From contig CAVSEY010000021.1 of the NCBI GenBank assembly GCA_963727035.1, positions 290,218 to 354,217 of the forward strand: a DNA stretch of 64,000 nt. Direction: 5' to 3'. The translations under genes and the position numbers were made by a program. Origin of the DNA: Rhodoblastus sp963727035. GTDB taxonomy: Bacteria; Pseudomonadota; Alphaproteobacteria; Rhizobiales; Beijerinckiaceae. The notes under the pieces were generated by a model. The model ran no database searches, had not been told where the DNA came from, and saw only the letters and a program-made list of their open reading frames with translations. Each line of letters starts with the position of its first letter. Position 1 is the stretch's first letter. Of the stretch, positions 1 to 8,151 are shown piece after piece.

Positions 1-187
1 AAAGGCGCGCGGCGAGGCGATGGCCGACCGCCTGCTCCAGAGTGGCGTGATTGAGGATGGAAGAGGCGAAGAAGCAGCCGAGTTCCGGCTCGCGCCGCAG
101 GGCTTCCTCGGCTTCGCGCCGAATCTGCTCGAAAATCGGATCGGCGTCGCTCTTGCGCAGCGCCAATACATTGCCGGTCGTCGTCAT
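1..187 (-). CDS. cysE: Serine O-acetyltransferase, N-terminal part (cut by window edge)
   Basis: Only the first 62 codons lie in the window. The translation opens MTTTGNVLALRKSDADPIF, followed by E-Q-I-R-R-E-A-E-E-A-L and later I-L-N-H, then H-R-L-A-A-R-L. This is the typical N-terminal helical domain of CysE, which makes O-acetylserine from serine and acetyl-CoA in cysteine synthesis. The catalytic left-handed beta-helix would lie outside the window. The start is the ATG at 185-187. The gene follows the alpha/beta hydrolase gene by 62 bp on the same strand. Confidence 0.85.
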   Translation of the reverse strand, partial: MTTTGNVLALRKSDADPIFEQIRREAEEALRREPELGCFFASSILNHATLEQAVGHRLAARL

Positions 188-249
188 CCAGAACTCCTGC
201 CGCGTGCGCGAGATATTAGCACGTTTCCGACCCTTTGTCGGGCCCGGGC

Positions 250-1014
250 CTAAAGGCCGTCCAGGAAGGCGAGCACGCCCGCCTTGAAAGTCTTGTCGCC
301 GACCGCCTTGTTGTGGTCGCGGCCGGGAATGACCAGGACTCGGGCGTTCGGCATGAGCCGGGCGAGCGGTTCGGGATCGCCGGCCACCTGGTCCTCCGAG
401 CCGACGCAAATCAACGTCGGCGCGAAAATCGTCGCGACCTCGGCCTCGCTGATCGCGTGGCGCGAGCCCCGCATGCAGGCCGCCAGCGCCCGCAGATCGC
501 TCCTGGTCGCCTCGGCGAAAGCGCGAAACATGCGTTGCGTCGGGTCGGTCAGCGCCTCCGGCGACGGCGCCTCCATGGCGTCGGCCAGGCCCGCGGGCAG
601 TCCTTCGCCATCCACCAGATGGAAACCCAATCCCGCCAGCACAAGGCCCCGAACCTTGTCCGGGCTCGCCAGAGCCATATGGGCGGCGATGCGGGCGCCC
701 ATGGAATAGCCCATCACATCGGCGCGGGCGACGCCCAGATGGTCGAGCAGGTTGACCGCGTCGCGCGCCATGATCCAGGGCGTGTAACGCGCCGGATCGT
801 AAAGCTTTTCACTGCGCCCATGGCCGCGGTTGTCGAAGACGATGGCGCGCCGCCCGGCGCTCGTCAGGGTCTTGACCCATTGCGGGAACACCCAGTTGAC
901 GCCGTGGTTCGAGGCGAAGCCATGGATGAGCAGGATCGGCTCGCCCCGATCCGCCGTCGTCGGCGCGAAATCGAGAAAGGCCAGACGCACGCCGTCGGAG
1001 AAGAATTCCTGCAT
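250..1014 (-). CDS. Alpha/beta-fold hydrolase
   Basis: A 254-residue alpha/beta hydrolase. An oxyanion-hole motif LLIHGFASN lies at about residues 28-36. The nucleophile elbow GYSMG places Ser104, the acid is probably in VGSEDQVAG near residue 210, and the catalytic His is in PGRDHNK near the C terminus. No signal peptide is visible, so it is probably cytoplasmic. The substrate cannot be inferred. It lies downstream of sigF-nrsF on the same strand with a 28-bp gap, so it may share that transcript. Confidence 0.85.
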   Translation of the reverse strand: MQEFFSDGVRLAFLDFAPTTADRGEPILLIHGFASNHGVNWVFPQWVKTLTSAGRRAIVFDNRGHGRSEKLYDPARYTPWIMARDAVNLLDHLGVARADVMGYSMGARIAAHMALASPDKVRGLVLAGLGFHLVDGEGLPAGLADAMEAPSPEALTDPTQRMFRAFAEATRSDLRALAACMRGSRHAISEAEVATIFAPTLICVGSEDQVAGDPEPLARLMPNARVLVIPGRDHNKAVGDKTFKAGVLAFLDGL

Positions 1015-1042
1015 GGATTGATCCGAAGCGATCCCGTTTCCC

Positions 1043-1682
1043 TTACCAGCGCAGCAGCCGGCCGCCGGCGAACCAGCCGAGGGCGACGACGATCGAGGTC
1101 GCGATCATATACCAGACCGCGACGAAGAAAGGCGAATCGTCGGGACAATTGGCGGCGTAAAGCAGAGCGGCGAGACCGGCGGACGCGAGGGCCGCCGCCG
1201 CCCCCGCGCGATGCGGATCGCTCGGCGCGCCGTGGCGCAGGGCCAGGAACAGACCGGCGAGCGGCGCCAGCGACATGAAGGGAATGAGCGTCAGGCAATG
1301 AACGGCGTTATGGCCGATCATCCGCGCCGCCCATTGATCGGACGGAACGACCGCCATTTCGATCAGGCTGGCGACGAGCAACCAGGACAGGCGCGAGAAA
1401 AACCGCGCGGCGGGCCAGGCCGGGCGCGCCGTCCGGCCGCGACAGCCGCCAGGCCAGAACCAGGCCGGTCGCGGCCATGGTCGCGCTGAACAAAAATTTG
1501 AACAGGAAGCGCGGTTCGTCGAGCGACGCGAAAAAGGTCGGGCGCAAGCCGAGGAAGGTGAAAAAGAACAGGGCCGAGACGCAGAAGCCCAAGCCAAGGT
1601 CGAGGCCGAAGGCCCGCGACAGCGGCGCCTGCCTGGTGTCGTTGTCCGCCGCCAAGGCGGCGATGAGATCCTCGGTCTTCAT
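1043..1682 (-). pseudogene. nrsF: NrsF-type anti-sigma factor (DUF1109), split by a frameshift
   Basis: The first about 100 residues (start MKTEDLIAALAADN) are in one frame and the remainder, ending ALGWFAGGRLLRW, in another. The two parts join into a normal-length (about 213 aa) six-helix membrane protein of the NrsF/DUF1109 family, with the family's C-terminal C-x-D-D-S-P-F-F-V motif. The frame changes around 1375-1410. The span is 3n+1 bases, i.e. one extra base. NrsF proteins hold their cognate ECF sigma at the inner membrane. The gene starts 4 bp after the sigma stop codon, so the two are co-transcribed. Either the anti-sigma is truly lost or this is a sequence error. Confidence 0.8.
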
Positions 1683-1686
1683 ATCG

Positions 1687-2259
1687 TCACGCGTTCATTT
1701 TCCGATAGAGTTCCGCCAGCGCCTTCAGGCCGCGATGCACGGAGACGCGCAAGGCGCCCTCGCTGACGCCGAGATTTTTCGCCGCGTCGCGCAGGCTTTC
1801 GCCCTTGATCGACACCGCCTCGATCGCCTCGCGCTGCCTGGCGCTCAATTGATCGAGCAGGCGCAAGGCGCCCTGACGGTCCAGCTCCCGCTCGAAATTT
1901 TCGGCCTCGGCGGGCGCGGCGAGGACACCCTCGAAATCGGCGATGTCCGTCTCGGCGCGGCGCCCGCGCCGGCGCGCCGCATCGATCATCTTGTTGCGCG
2001 CAATGGCCGCAAGCCACGGCTTCAGCGGCTGGTCCCGATCCCAGGTGTGCCGCTTCAGGTGGATGGCGAGCAGGGTTTCCTGCACGGCGTCCTCCGCATC
2101 GCTCGCCGAAAGGCCGGCGCGCGCGCATGAATTCAAGCAAATCCTGCGCAGGAAAGGAACGAGGTCGGCAAGCAGGCGCCGATAGGCCGCCCCGTCGCCC
2201 GCGAGCGCCGCCCGCATGGCCGCGCTCCATTCCCGATCCTGCGCCAGAAAATCAGGCAT
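1687..2259 (-). CDS. sigF: ECF sigma factor, SigF-like
   Basis: A 190-residue ECF sigma factor. Region 2 has the family's D-A-E-D-A-V-Q-E-T and W-L-A-A-I-A-R-N-K-M-I-D blocks. Region 4 has LSARQREAIEAV and a helix-turn-helix around LGVSEGALRVSVHRGLKAL. The ATG at 2259 (MPDFLAQDREW) is chosen because upstream codons do not look like sigma sequence and AAGGA sits 6 nt before it. Pairing with NrsF and divergence from a bufA1 operon match the SigF-NrsF arrangement of Caulobacter vibrioides, where SigF drives copper/oxidant-responsive genes. That this sigma controls the adjacent bufferin operon is inference from context and promoter boxes. Confidence 0.88.
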   Translation of the reverse strand: MPDFLAQDREWSAAMRAALAGDGAAYRRLLADLVPFLRRICLNSCARAGLSASDAEDAVQETLLAIHLKRHTWDRDQPLKPWLAAIARNKMIDAARRRGRRAETDIADFEGVLAAPAEAENFERELDRQGALRLLDQLSARQREAIEAVSIKGESLRDAAKNLGVSEGALRVSVHRGLKALAELYRKMNA

Positions 2260-2271
2260 CCAATGTCCTTT

Positions 2272-2297
2272 TTCGCCCGACGGCGGCGGATTGTTAC
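2272..2297 (-). promoter_or_regulatory. Candidate SigF-type promoter of sigF-nrsF
   Basis: Reading the minus strand, GTAACA is followed by 16 nt and then CGAA. This matches the GTAACC-N16-CGAA form described for Caulobacter SigF targets and suggests autoregulation. The -10 box ends 12 nt before the sigma ATG, so the leader would be only about 5 nt. That short leader is the main reason for doubt. Confidence 0.4.
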
Positions 2298-2366
2298 ATC
2301 GGAAAGGACCAAATTGCACCGTCTCGCAGGGATTTTTCGCCGCCGCCATTTTTTTCGCCCCGCCGC

Positions 2367-2392
2367 GTAACGGAGCCGCCCCGCGCTCGTAA
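2367..2392 (+). promoter_or_regulatory. Candidate SigF-type promoter of the bufA1 operon
   Basis: GTAACG, 15 nt, then CGTAA, about 45 bp upstream of the bufA1 ATG. Very similar boxes precede sigF and bufA2. A ribosome-binding site (CGGAG) lies 8 nt before the bufA1 ATG. Confidence 0.45.
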
Positions 2393-2435
2393 GGCAGAAC
2401 AGGCGGCAGCGCCCGCCCCAACCGGAGAATTCAAT

Positions 2436-2729
2436 ATGAGCAAGTCCAGTTTTTCCCGCCCTCTCGCGCTCGCCGCCTCGCTCGCGTCGGCTTTGGCCGC
2501 CGTTCCCGCTTATGCGGCGACCAAACAGGAAAAGTGCTTCGGCGTCGCATTGAAGGGAACCAATGATTGCGCGGCCGGCGCCGGCACGACCTGCGCCGGA
2601 ACCTCCGCTCTCGATTACCAGGGCAACAGCTGGAAATTCGTGCCGGCGGGAACCTGCATGGCGATCAAGCTTCCCGGCGGACGCGCCGGATCGCTCAGCG
2701 CGCTCGACCGCGACCGCCCGAAGTCCTGA
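2436..2729 (+). CDS. bufA1: Bufferin-1 precursor peptide (DUF2282, BufA1)
   Basis: A 97-residue secreted precursor. A Sec signal peptide ends at about AYA (residues 25-27). The mature part has the four conserved cysteines of DUF2282, at 34, 45, 53 and 74, in the contexts EKCFGVA, NDCAAG, TTCAG and GTCMAIK. In this family (also called gig or hvf) an MNIO enzyme converts cysteines into thiooxazoles, and the exported product binds copper and protects the cell. The start ATG has a CGGAG box 8 nt upstream. It is first in an operon with the fused bufB-bufC and DoxX genes and diverges from sigF. Confidence 0.92.
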   Translation: MSKSSFSRPLALAASLASALAAVPAYAATKQEKCFGVALKGTNDCAAGAGTTCAGTSALDYQGNSWKFVPAGTCMAIKLPGGRAGSLSALDRDRPKS

Positions 2730-2752
2730 TTTGCAAACGGAGCCGCGTCGCC

Positions 2753-4438
2753 ATGAATATTCGGGTCCAGACCTGTGACCTCGCGCTGGACGCCGTGGGC
2801 GCCGGATTCAAGCCGGCCCATGGCGCGGAAATTATGGCGGCGCGGCCCGACATCGGCTTTTTCGAAATTCACGCCGAGAATTACATGAACGCCGGCGGCC
2901 CCAACCGCCGCCTGCTCGCCGCGCTCGCTGAGTCTTTCCCGATTTCGGTTCATGGCGTCGGCCTGTCGCTCGGCTCGACCGAAAAGCTCGATCTTGATCA
3001 TCTGGCGCGGCTGAAAGAGGTGGTCGATTTCGCCGCGCCGGCGCTGGTCTCCGAACATCTCGCCTGGTCGGATTTTTCCGGCCGCGCCTTTCCCGATCTG
3101 CTGCCCCTGCCCTATGACGATGCCGCGCTCGCCCGGATCGCCGCGAAAATTGACGTTGTTCAGGACTTTTTGCGCCGCCCGATCCTGATCGAAAACCCGG
3201 CGACCTATCTGCGCTTTGCCGGCGACACCTTGGCGGAGCCCGCATTCCTGGCCGAGCTTTGCGCGCGGACGGGCTGCGGCCTGCTGCTCGACGTCAACAA
3301 TGTTTATGTCAGCGCGATCAACCACGGTTTTGACGCCCTCGCCTATTTCGACGCCTTTCCTTATCGCCGCGTCGGCGAAATCCACCTCGCCGGCCATGCT
3401 GAGGCCCGCGACCAGAACGGCGCTTTCCTCATCGACGATCATGGCGCCCCGGTGAGCGCGGACGTCTGGGCGCTCTACCGCCATGTGGTCGCCGCCGCCG
3501 GTCCTCGCCCGACCCTGATCGAATGGGACAACAATGTTCCCGATTGGGCGCAGCTCTGGGCGGAGACGGCGAAGGCGCGGGCGATTCTGCGCATGGACCG
3601 CGCTCCCGCGCCGCTCAGCCATCGGCCGGTCGGGCGACGCCCGTCACGCGACGGGCTTTCGGGGCCAGCGCAGGACGCCGGGCAAAGCGACGCCCGATGG
3701 CAGCGCGCCTTCGCCTCGGCCCTGCAAAACCCTGCCGCGCCGGTTCCGCCCTTGTTCGCGCCGTGCGACGCGCCGGCGCGTTTCGCGGTCTATCGCAACA
3801 ATTCCGCCGTCGCCGCGATCGAAGCGCTGAAGGCGCAGTTTCCGACCGTGGCGCGCCTCGTCGGCAATGAGGCCTTTCGCGCCGCCGCGCGGGCCTTCGC
3901 GCAAGAAAATCCGCCGCTTTCGCCGGTTCTGGCCGACTATGGCGAAAAATTCCCGGCCTTTCTTGCCGGCTTTCTTGACGAGCAGGGCGTCGCAGAGGTT
4001 CCTTACCTGCCCGATGTCGCCCGGCTCGACTGGGCGGCGCTGCAAGCCCTGCGCGCGCAGGAAACCGAGCCCTGCCGTTTGGCGGAGATTGCGGCGCACG
4101 ACCCCGCGGCCATCGTCGTGGCGCGCGTAAAACTCCATCCCTCGCTCGCGCTGGTCGCCTCGCCCTGGCCGCTGCTCGCCTTGCGCGAGCCGCAGGGGAG
4201 CGCGGTCGCCGACTGGCGCGGCGGGACCATCCTGGTCCTGCGTCCGGACGCCCAAATGCGCCTGATCGCGCTCGCGCCCGGGCCAGCGGCCTTTCTGTCG
4301 GCCTGCAGCGCGGGCGCGACGCTCGGGCAGGCCGCCGAGGCCGGCGAATTCGCCGAGCCCGGCTTCGATTTCGGCCAGACGCTGGTCGCCCTGACCGAGG
4401 CCGGCGCCTTTGCCGAATTCCTGCCCGAAACCAGCTGA
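2753..4438 (+). CDS. bufB-bufC: Fused bufferin maturation protein: MNIO (DUF692, BufB) + DUF2063 (BufC)
   Basis: One 561-residue reading frame with two domains that are normally separate proteins. Residues 1 to about 280 are a DUF692 multinuclear iron-dependent oxidase. It has SVHGVGLSL (H67), SEHLAW (H102), LIENPA (E147), LLLDVNNVYVSAINHGFD (D180, H191), EIHLAGH (H211, H215), DDHGAPV and LIEWDNN, all metal-ligand regions of the family. An Arg/Pro/Gly-rich linker (about 283-313) leads to a DUF2063 domain (about 315-561), the partner thought to present the precursor to the oxidase. The start is the ATG 23 bp after bufA1. No start codon for a separate BufC is in frame near the junction. The fusion may be genuine, or a lost stop in an indel-prone sequence. 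Confidence 0.88.
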   Translation: MNIRVQTCDLALDAVGAGFKPAHGAEIMAARPDIGFFEIHAENYMNAGGPNRRLLAALAESFPISVHGVGLSLGSTEKLDLDHLARLKEVVDFAAPALVSEHLAWSDFSGRAFPDLLPLPYDDAALARIAAKIDVVQDFLRRPILIENPATYLRFAGDTLAEPAFLAELCARTGCGLLLDVNNVYVSAINHGFDALAYFDAFPYRRVGEIHLAGHAEARDQNGAFLIDDHGAPVSADVWALYRHVVAAAGPRPTLIEWDNNVPDWAQLWAETAKARAILRMDRAPAPLSHRPVGRRPSRDGLSGPAQDAGQSDARWQRAFASALQNPAAPVPPLFAPCDAPARFAVYRNNSAVAAIEALKAQFPTVARLVGNEAFRAAARAFAQENPPLSPVLADYGEKFPAFLAGFLDEQGVAEVPYLPDVARLDWAALQALRAQETEPCRLAEIAAHDPAAIVVARVKLHPSLALVASPWPLLALREPQGSAVADWRGGTILVLRPDAQMRLIALAPGPAAFLSACSAGATLGQAAEAGEFAEPGFDFGQTLVALTEAGAFAEFLPETS

Positions 4439-4440
4439 AA

Positions 4441-4965
4441 ATGGAGCGCCCGATGACCAATTCGATCCCGGCTTTGCTGATCGAAATGCCTTTCTTGCGA
4501 GCTGTCCGGCCCTTGCTTGAAAGCGTCGCGCAACTGGCGCTGCGCTTTTCCCTCGCCATTCCGTTCTACCGGTCGGGCATGACCAAATGGAACGGCTTTC
4601 TCAATTTGAGCGACAGCGCCGACGCGCTGTTCACCGACGAGTTCAAGCTTCATATCCTGGGCGGGCAATATCCGTTCCCCGCCCCGCACCAGATGGCTTT
4701 CGCCTCGGGGGTCATGGAGGTCCTGCTGCCGATCCTGCTGGTTTTGGGCTTGGGGACGCGGCTCGCCGCGCTCGGGCTGCTGGGCATGACGGCGGTCATC
4801 CAGCTCACCGAGCCGGACGGCTGGGCCAGTTTCCACCTGATCTGGGCGGCGACGGCGATCGCGATCTTCCTCTATGGCCCCGGAAGGATTTCGCTCGACG
4901 CCCTGGCCGTCAAACTGCTGACGGGAAGGACGAGCCAAGCCCCTACCCAAACGGGGCGGCATTGA
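4441..4965 (+). CDS. DoxX family membrane protein (BufD-like)
   Basis: A 174-residue membrane protein with about four hydrophobic helices. The family's R-F-S-L-A-I-P-F-Y-R-S-G region is near residue 38, with LVLGLGTRLAALGLLGMTAV further on. DoxX proteins are regularly the fourth gene of bufferin/gig operons. Their role is unproven, possibly handling reducing equivalents in the membrane. It begins 2 bp after the bufB-bufC stop, so it is translationally coupled. An alternative start is the ATG at 4453. Confidence 0.85.
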   Translation: MERPMTNSIPALLIEMPFLRAVRPLLESVAQLALRFSLAIPFYRSGMTKWNGFLNLSDSADALFTDEFKLHILGGQYPFPAPHQMAFASGVMEVLLPILLVLGLGTRLAALGLLGMTAVIQLTEPDGWASFHLIWAATAIAIFLYGPGRISLDALAVKLLTGRTSQAPTQTGRH

Positions 4966-5015
4966 TTATGGTGCGCCGCGTCGCGCAGATACCCCCTTTT
5001 TGGAAACAGGCCCTC

Positions 5016-5258
5016 ATGTCGGATCACGCCATTCCGCATTTCCACAACCAGCCCGGACTGCCGAAAATTCGCATCGGCGCCCGGAAATTCATGTGCATCG
5101 GGGCGCTGCCGCCCTTCGACCACCCTCATATTTACATCGACATGGGCTCGGACGACGAGGCGATCTGCCCCTATTGCTCGACGCTCTATGTTTATGACGC
5201 CTCCCTCCACGGCCATGCCGATCCCGCCGCCTGCGAAGTTCCGGCGCAAGCCGCGTGA
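5016..5258 (+). CDS. Small zinc-finger domain protein (NDUFS6/CHCC type)
   Basis: An 80-residue protein with the conserved pattern GARKFMCIGALPPFDHPH...ICPYCSTLYVYD, which supplies the zinc ligands (Cys, His, CxxC). This small family occurs throughout alphaproteobacteria and resembles the NDUFS6 subunit of mitochondrial complex I. Its bacterial function is unsettled. The ATG at 5016 (MSDHAIPHFHN) is preferred over 4968 because homologous proteins begin just before the PHFHN motif. It follows DoxX by 50 bp and may be on the bufferin transcript by chance. Confidence 0.82.
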   Translation: MSDHAIPHFHNQPGLPKIRIGARKFMCIGALPPFDHPHIYIDMGSDDEAICPYCSTLYVYDASLHGHADPAACEVPAQAA

Positions 5259-5300
5259 CGCCCCGATCGAGAATTTTTCGGTGCGCCGTGGAGTTGAGAA

Positions 5301-6495
5301 TTGACTGAGCGAAAGCCTTACCTGATCGCCGGAGGCGGCATCGGCGGCCTGACCGCCGCGCTGGCGCTGGCGCAAGTCGGCGTCCCCTCCTTTGTGATCG
5401 AGCGCTCCCTGGCCTTCCACGAAGTCGGCGCCGGACTCCAGCTTTCCCCCAACGCCACCCGGATCCTGCGCCGCCTCGGCGTGCTCGACGCCTTGATGGA
5501 ATTGGCGATTCAGCCGCAATATGTGCGGGTGCGGCGCGGCCCCGACGGCGCAGAACTTGCGCGCCTGCCGCTTGACGACGCCGAAAAACGCTGGGGCGCG
5601 CCCTATATCGCCGTCCATCGCGCCGACCTGCTTGCCGCCCTGATCGAACGCGCCCGCGGCGAAGACCTGATCCGGATCAGCAACGAATCGTTGCTGACCG
5701 GCTTCATCCAGGACGAAAAAGGCGTCGCCATCACCTATCTCGCCGACGGCGAGTTCCGCCGCGCCGACGGCGCCGCGCTGATCGGCGCCGACGGCGTGCG
5801 ATCGACGACGCGCGCCCGGGCGATCCAGGACCGCTGGGACAAGCCGGCCTATACCGGCCATACCGCCTGGCGCACGACCCTGCCCGCCGCCGGCCTGCCC
5901 GAAGCGTACCGGCGCCACGTCGGCAATCTCTGGTTCGGCGAGCGCGCCCATCTGGTCCATTATCCGCTGCGCGGCGGATCGATCGTCAATGTCGTGGCGC
6001 TGGTCGAGGATCCATGGCGCGGCGAGGACGATCCCGACTTCTGGGACAATGCGGGCGACCGGCGTTTCCTGCACGACCGTTTCAAGAGCTGGTGCGGCGA
6101 GGCCCGCGAGTTGATCGGCGCCGGCGAGACGTGGCTGCGCTGGCCCCTGTTCGACCGCCCGCCGCTCGAGTCCTTTGCTCATGGGTCGGATGGCCCTGCT
6201 CGGCGACGCCGCCCATCCCATGCTGCCCTATCTCGCTCAGGGCGCGGCGCAGGCGATCGAGGACGCCGCCGCGCTCGCCGCCGCCGCCGCGGCGAACCCG
6301 AACCATACCTCCGCCGCACTTGCGCGATATTCCGCCGACCGCGTGGCGCGCACCCGCAAGATCCAGGAAGGCGCGCGCACCCAGGGCCAGATCTATCATA
6401 TGAGCGGCGCCAAGGCCTTCGCCCGCGATCTGGTCTTGAAGCTTTCGACCCCCGCGATCCTGCGGTTGCGCCAGGACTGGATTTACGCGCATTGA
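5301..6495 (+). pseudogene. FAD-dependent (salicylate/3-hydroxybenzoate-type) monooxygenase, frameshifted
   Basis: The N-terminal frame carries the dinucleotide-binding motif IAGGGIGGLTAALALAQVG, the family's EVGAGLQLSPNATR, and LIGADGVRS. The expected GDAAHPMLPYLAQGAAQAIED motif appears only after a change of frame at about 6168-6185. The rejoined product would be about 397 residues, normal for a class A flavin monooxygenase. The span is 3n+1 bases (one extra base). The substrate is unknown, probably an aromatic acid. The start is the TTG/ATG region at 5301 (TERKPYLIAGGG). Confidence 0.8.
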
Positions 6496-6600
6496 AAAAC
6501 GGCGCCCGGAGAAACGGCGCCCGCGCGCCTTTGGCGCCTTGCGTACGGAAGCCAAATCGGTCTAAGCAGCCGCGCGCAACGCTTTGGGAGCGCCTGCCCG

Positions 6601-7527
6601 ATGAATTTTGACGACGCCAGCGACGCGCCCGAATTGCGAACCGCGCATGTGATCGTCGTCGCCAATGAAAAAGGCGGCTCGGGCAAGTCCACCCTGTCGA
6701 TCCATCTCGCCGTCGCCCTGCTGAAGGCCGGCTATCGCGTCGCCACGATCGACCTCGACATCCGCCAACGCAGCCTGACCCGCTTTTTCGAGAATCGCGC
6801 CTCCTTCGCCGGCACCGCGCCGTGGCGGGTGGAACTGCCGCGCCATTTCGCGCCGGACCGCGCCGAAGGCGCCAATGTCCATGAGAACGAATCGGCGGAA
6901 TTCGCGGTTTTCGCCGAGGCGATCGGCGAGGTCGAACACGAATATGAATTCGTGGTGATCGACACGCCGGCGAGCAATTCCTATCTGATGCGGCTGGCCC
7001 ATTCGCTCGCCGACACCCTGATTTCGCCGATGAACGACAGTTTCATCGACATGGACGTGCTGTCGCGGGTCCATCACGACCGCACGCAACGCGGCATGGT
7101 TTCGCAATACGCCCAGATCGTGATCGAGGCGCGGCGCAAGCGCCGGCTGGTGGACAATGGCCTGATCGACTGGGTGCTGGTGCGCAACCGCATCGCCAGC
7201 CTGAAGAGCAACAATGCGCGGCAGGTCGATCAGGCCCTGCGCAAGCTCGCGGTGGAATTGCAGTTCCGCGTCGCCGAAGGCCTGCACGACCGCGTGATCT
7301 TCCGCGAACTTTTCCCGCTCGGCCTGACCGCGCTCGATGCGCTGGAAGAGGCGAATCACACCCTGACGCCGTCGCAGGTCTCGGCGCGCCGCGAAATCGA
7401 GGGCCTGCTCGGCGACCTGATGCTGCCGTCAAGGGCCGAAGGCGCGAATTATCTCCAGTCCCGCCATATCTGGTTCGAGGCCATTTCCGGCTATTACCGC
7501 GAGCTGACGGCCAAAAAGGCGGAGTGA
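6601..7527 (+). CDS. mipZ: Division-plane positioning ATPase MipZ
   Basis: A 308-residue ParA/MinD-superfamily ATPase. The deviant Walker A, ANEKGGSGKSTL, is at residues 21-32, the Walker A' is TIDLDIRQRSLTRFFENR, and the Walker B is EFVVIDTPAS. The long insert and the C-terminal LPSRAEGANYLQSRHIW are characteristic of MipZ. It forms a gradient from ParB at the poles and blocks FtsZ assembly away from mid-cell. The gene is monocistronic here and marks the organism as alphaproteobacterial. Confidence 0.93.
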   Translation: MNFDDASDAPELRTAHVIVVANEKGGSGKSTLSIHLAVALLKAGYRVATIDLDIRQRSLTRFFENRASFAGTAPWRVELPRHFAPDRAEGANVHENESAEFAVFAEAIGEVEHEYEFVVIDTPASNSYLMRLAHSLADTLISPMNDSFIDMDVLSRVHHDRTQRGMVSQYAQIVIEARRKRRLVDNGLIDWVLVRNRIASLKSNNARQVDQALRKLAVELQFRVAEGLHDRVIFRELFPLGLTALDALEEANHTLTPSQVSARREIEGLLGDLMLPSRAEGANYLQSRHIWFEAISGYYRELTAKKAE

Positions 7528-7529
7528 TC

Positions 7530-7763
7530 GCGCCATCCCAGATGGGTGGCGCCGAACTCCGGCCGGATATTTCAGGCCGAAGCCCAAAAGCCGGTCGGCG
7601 CGAGAAAAAGCACGGTGAACAACGTCCAGCTTCCGCCCAAATGGCGATAGGCCAGGATCGCCAGGGCCAGGACAACAGCGCAGCAATCCCTGACGAGGCT
7701 GGTTGCGGCCGCGGCAGGCAAGTCCTGTTCTTCACAGGCCGGAGCAAGGCGACGGGTCGCCAT
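7530..7763 (-). pseudogene. DUF4260 family membrane protein relic with an internal deletion
   Basis: From the ATG at 7763 a 63-residue frame ends at 7572. It contains LALAILAYRHLGGSWTLFTV and FLAP, the N-terminal half of DUF4260. Immediately after, in the next frame, comes DRLLGFGLKYP, and in the third frame FGATHLG. These are the normal C-terminal motifs of DUF4260. About 50 residues of the middle are missing and the two ends are fused, followed by a second shift. A relic is more likely than a functional short protein. Confidence 0.6.
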
Positions 7764-8151
7764 GGGTCGCCTCCTCCAGCAGCCATGTGAGGGGAATTTA
7801 CAACTGGAGGCGCCGGCAAGCCAGAGACGAGAGATGAAACCTGCTTCGCTGCCGGAGAAGTCCGCGCCTTGACGACTCTGGGTTCGCATTCGAAATGCGA
7901 TATAAAAATTTGCACGAATATCCAAACATGATAAGGACAAGCTAAAGGTTAAAAAAACAATCCCTGACTTATCAACAACTCTCCCGCGATTGCGCGTGCT
8001 TTTTTTTTGCTTATTTTTCAAAAAATAAAACCTTGACCGTTGGTGTAATGATTTACCACCTTCAATGAAGGACATATTTTTGTCACACATCACGATAAGT
8101 TGATCCCCTGCTGCTCAGGCGATTTTTGTCGCCAATGCTCGCGGAGGACAA
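7764..8151. other. AT-rich intergenic region upstream of the secreted repeat protein
   Basis: No gene is visible. Composition drops sharply to AT-rich between about 7890 and 8100, unlike the flanks. It contains a near-palindrome (TTCGCATTCGAAATGCGA, about 7882-7899) and an inverted-repeat-like GGTGTAATGATTTACCACC at about 8042-8060. GCGGAGGAC just before 8152 is a strong ribosome-binding site. The composition fits either a strongly regulated promoter or acquired DNA. Confidence 0.5.

Noticed and set aside
2260..2421. N-terminal extension of the sigma factor to 2421
   Set aside because: The added residues look non-coding and would cover the promoter boxes; family alignment starts at M-P-D-F.
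2567..2752. N-terminal extension of the bufB-bufC frame upstream of 2753
   Set aside because: It overlaps bufA1 in another frame and does not resemble MNIO sequence; the family N terminus begins at M-N-I-R-V-Q.
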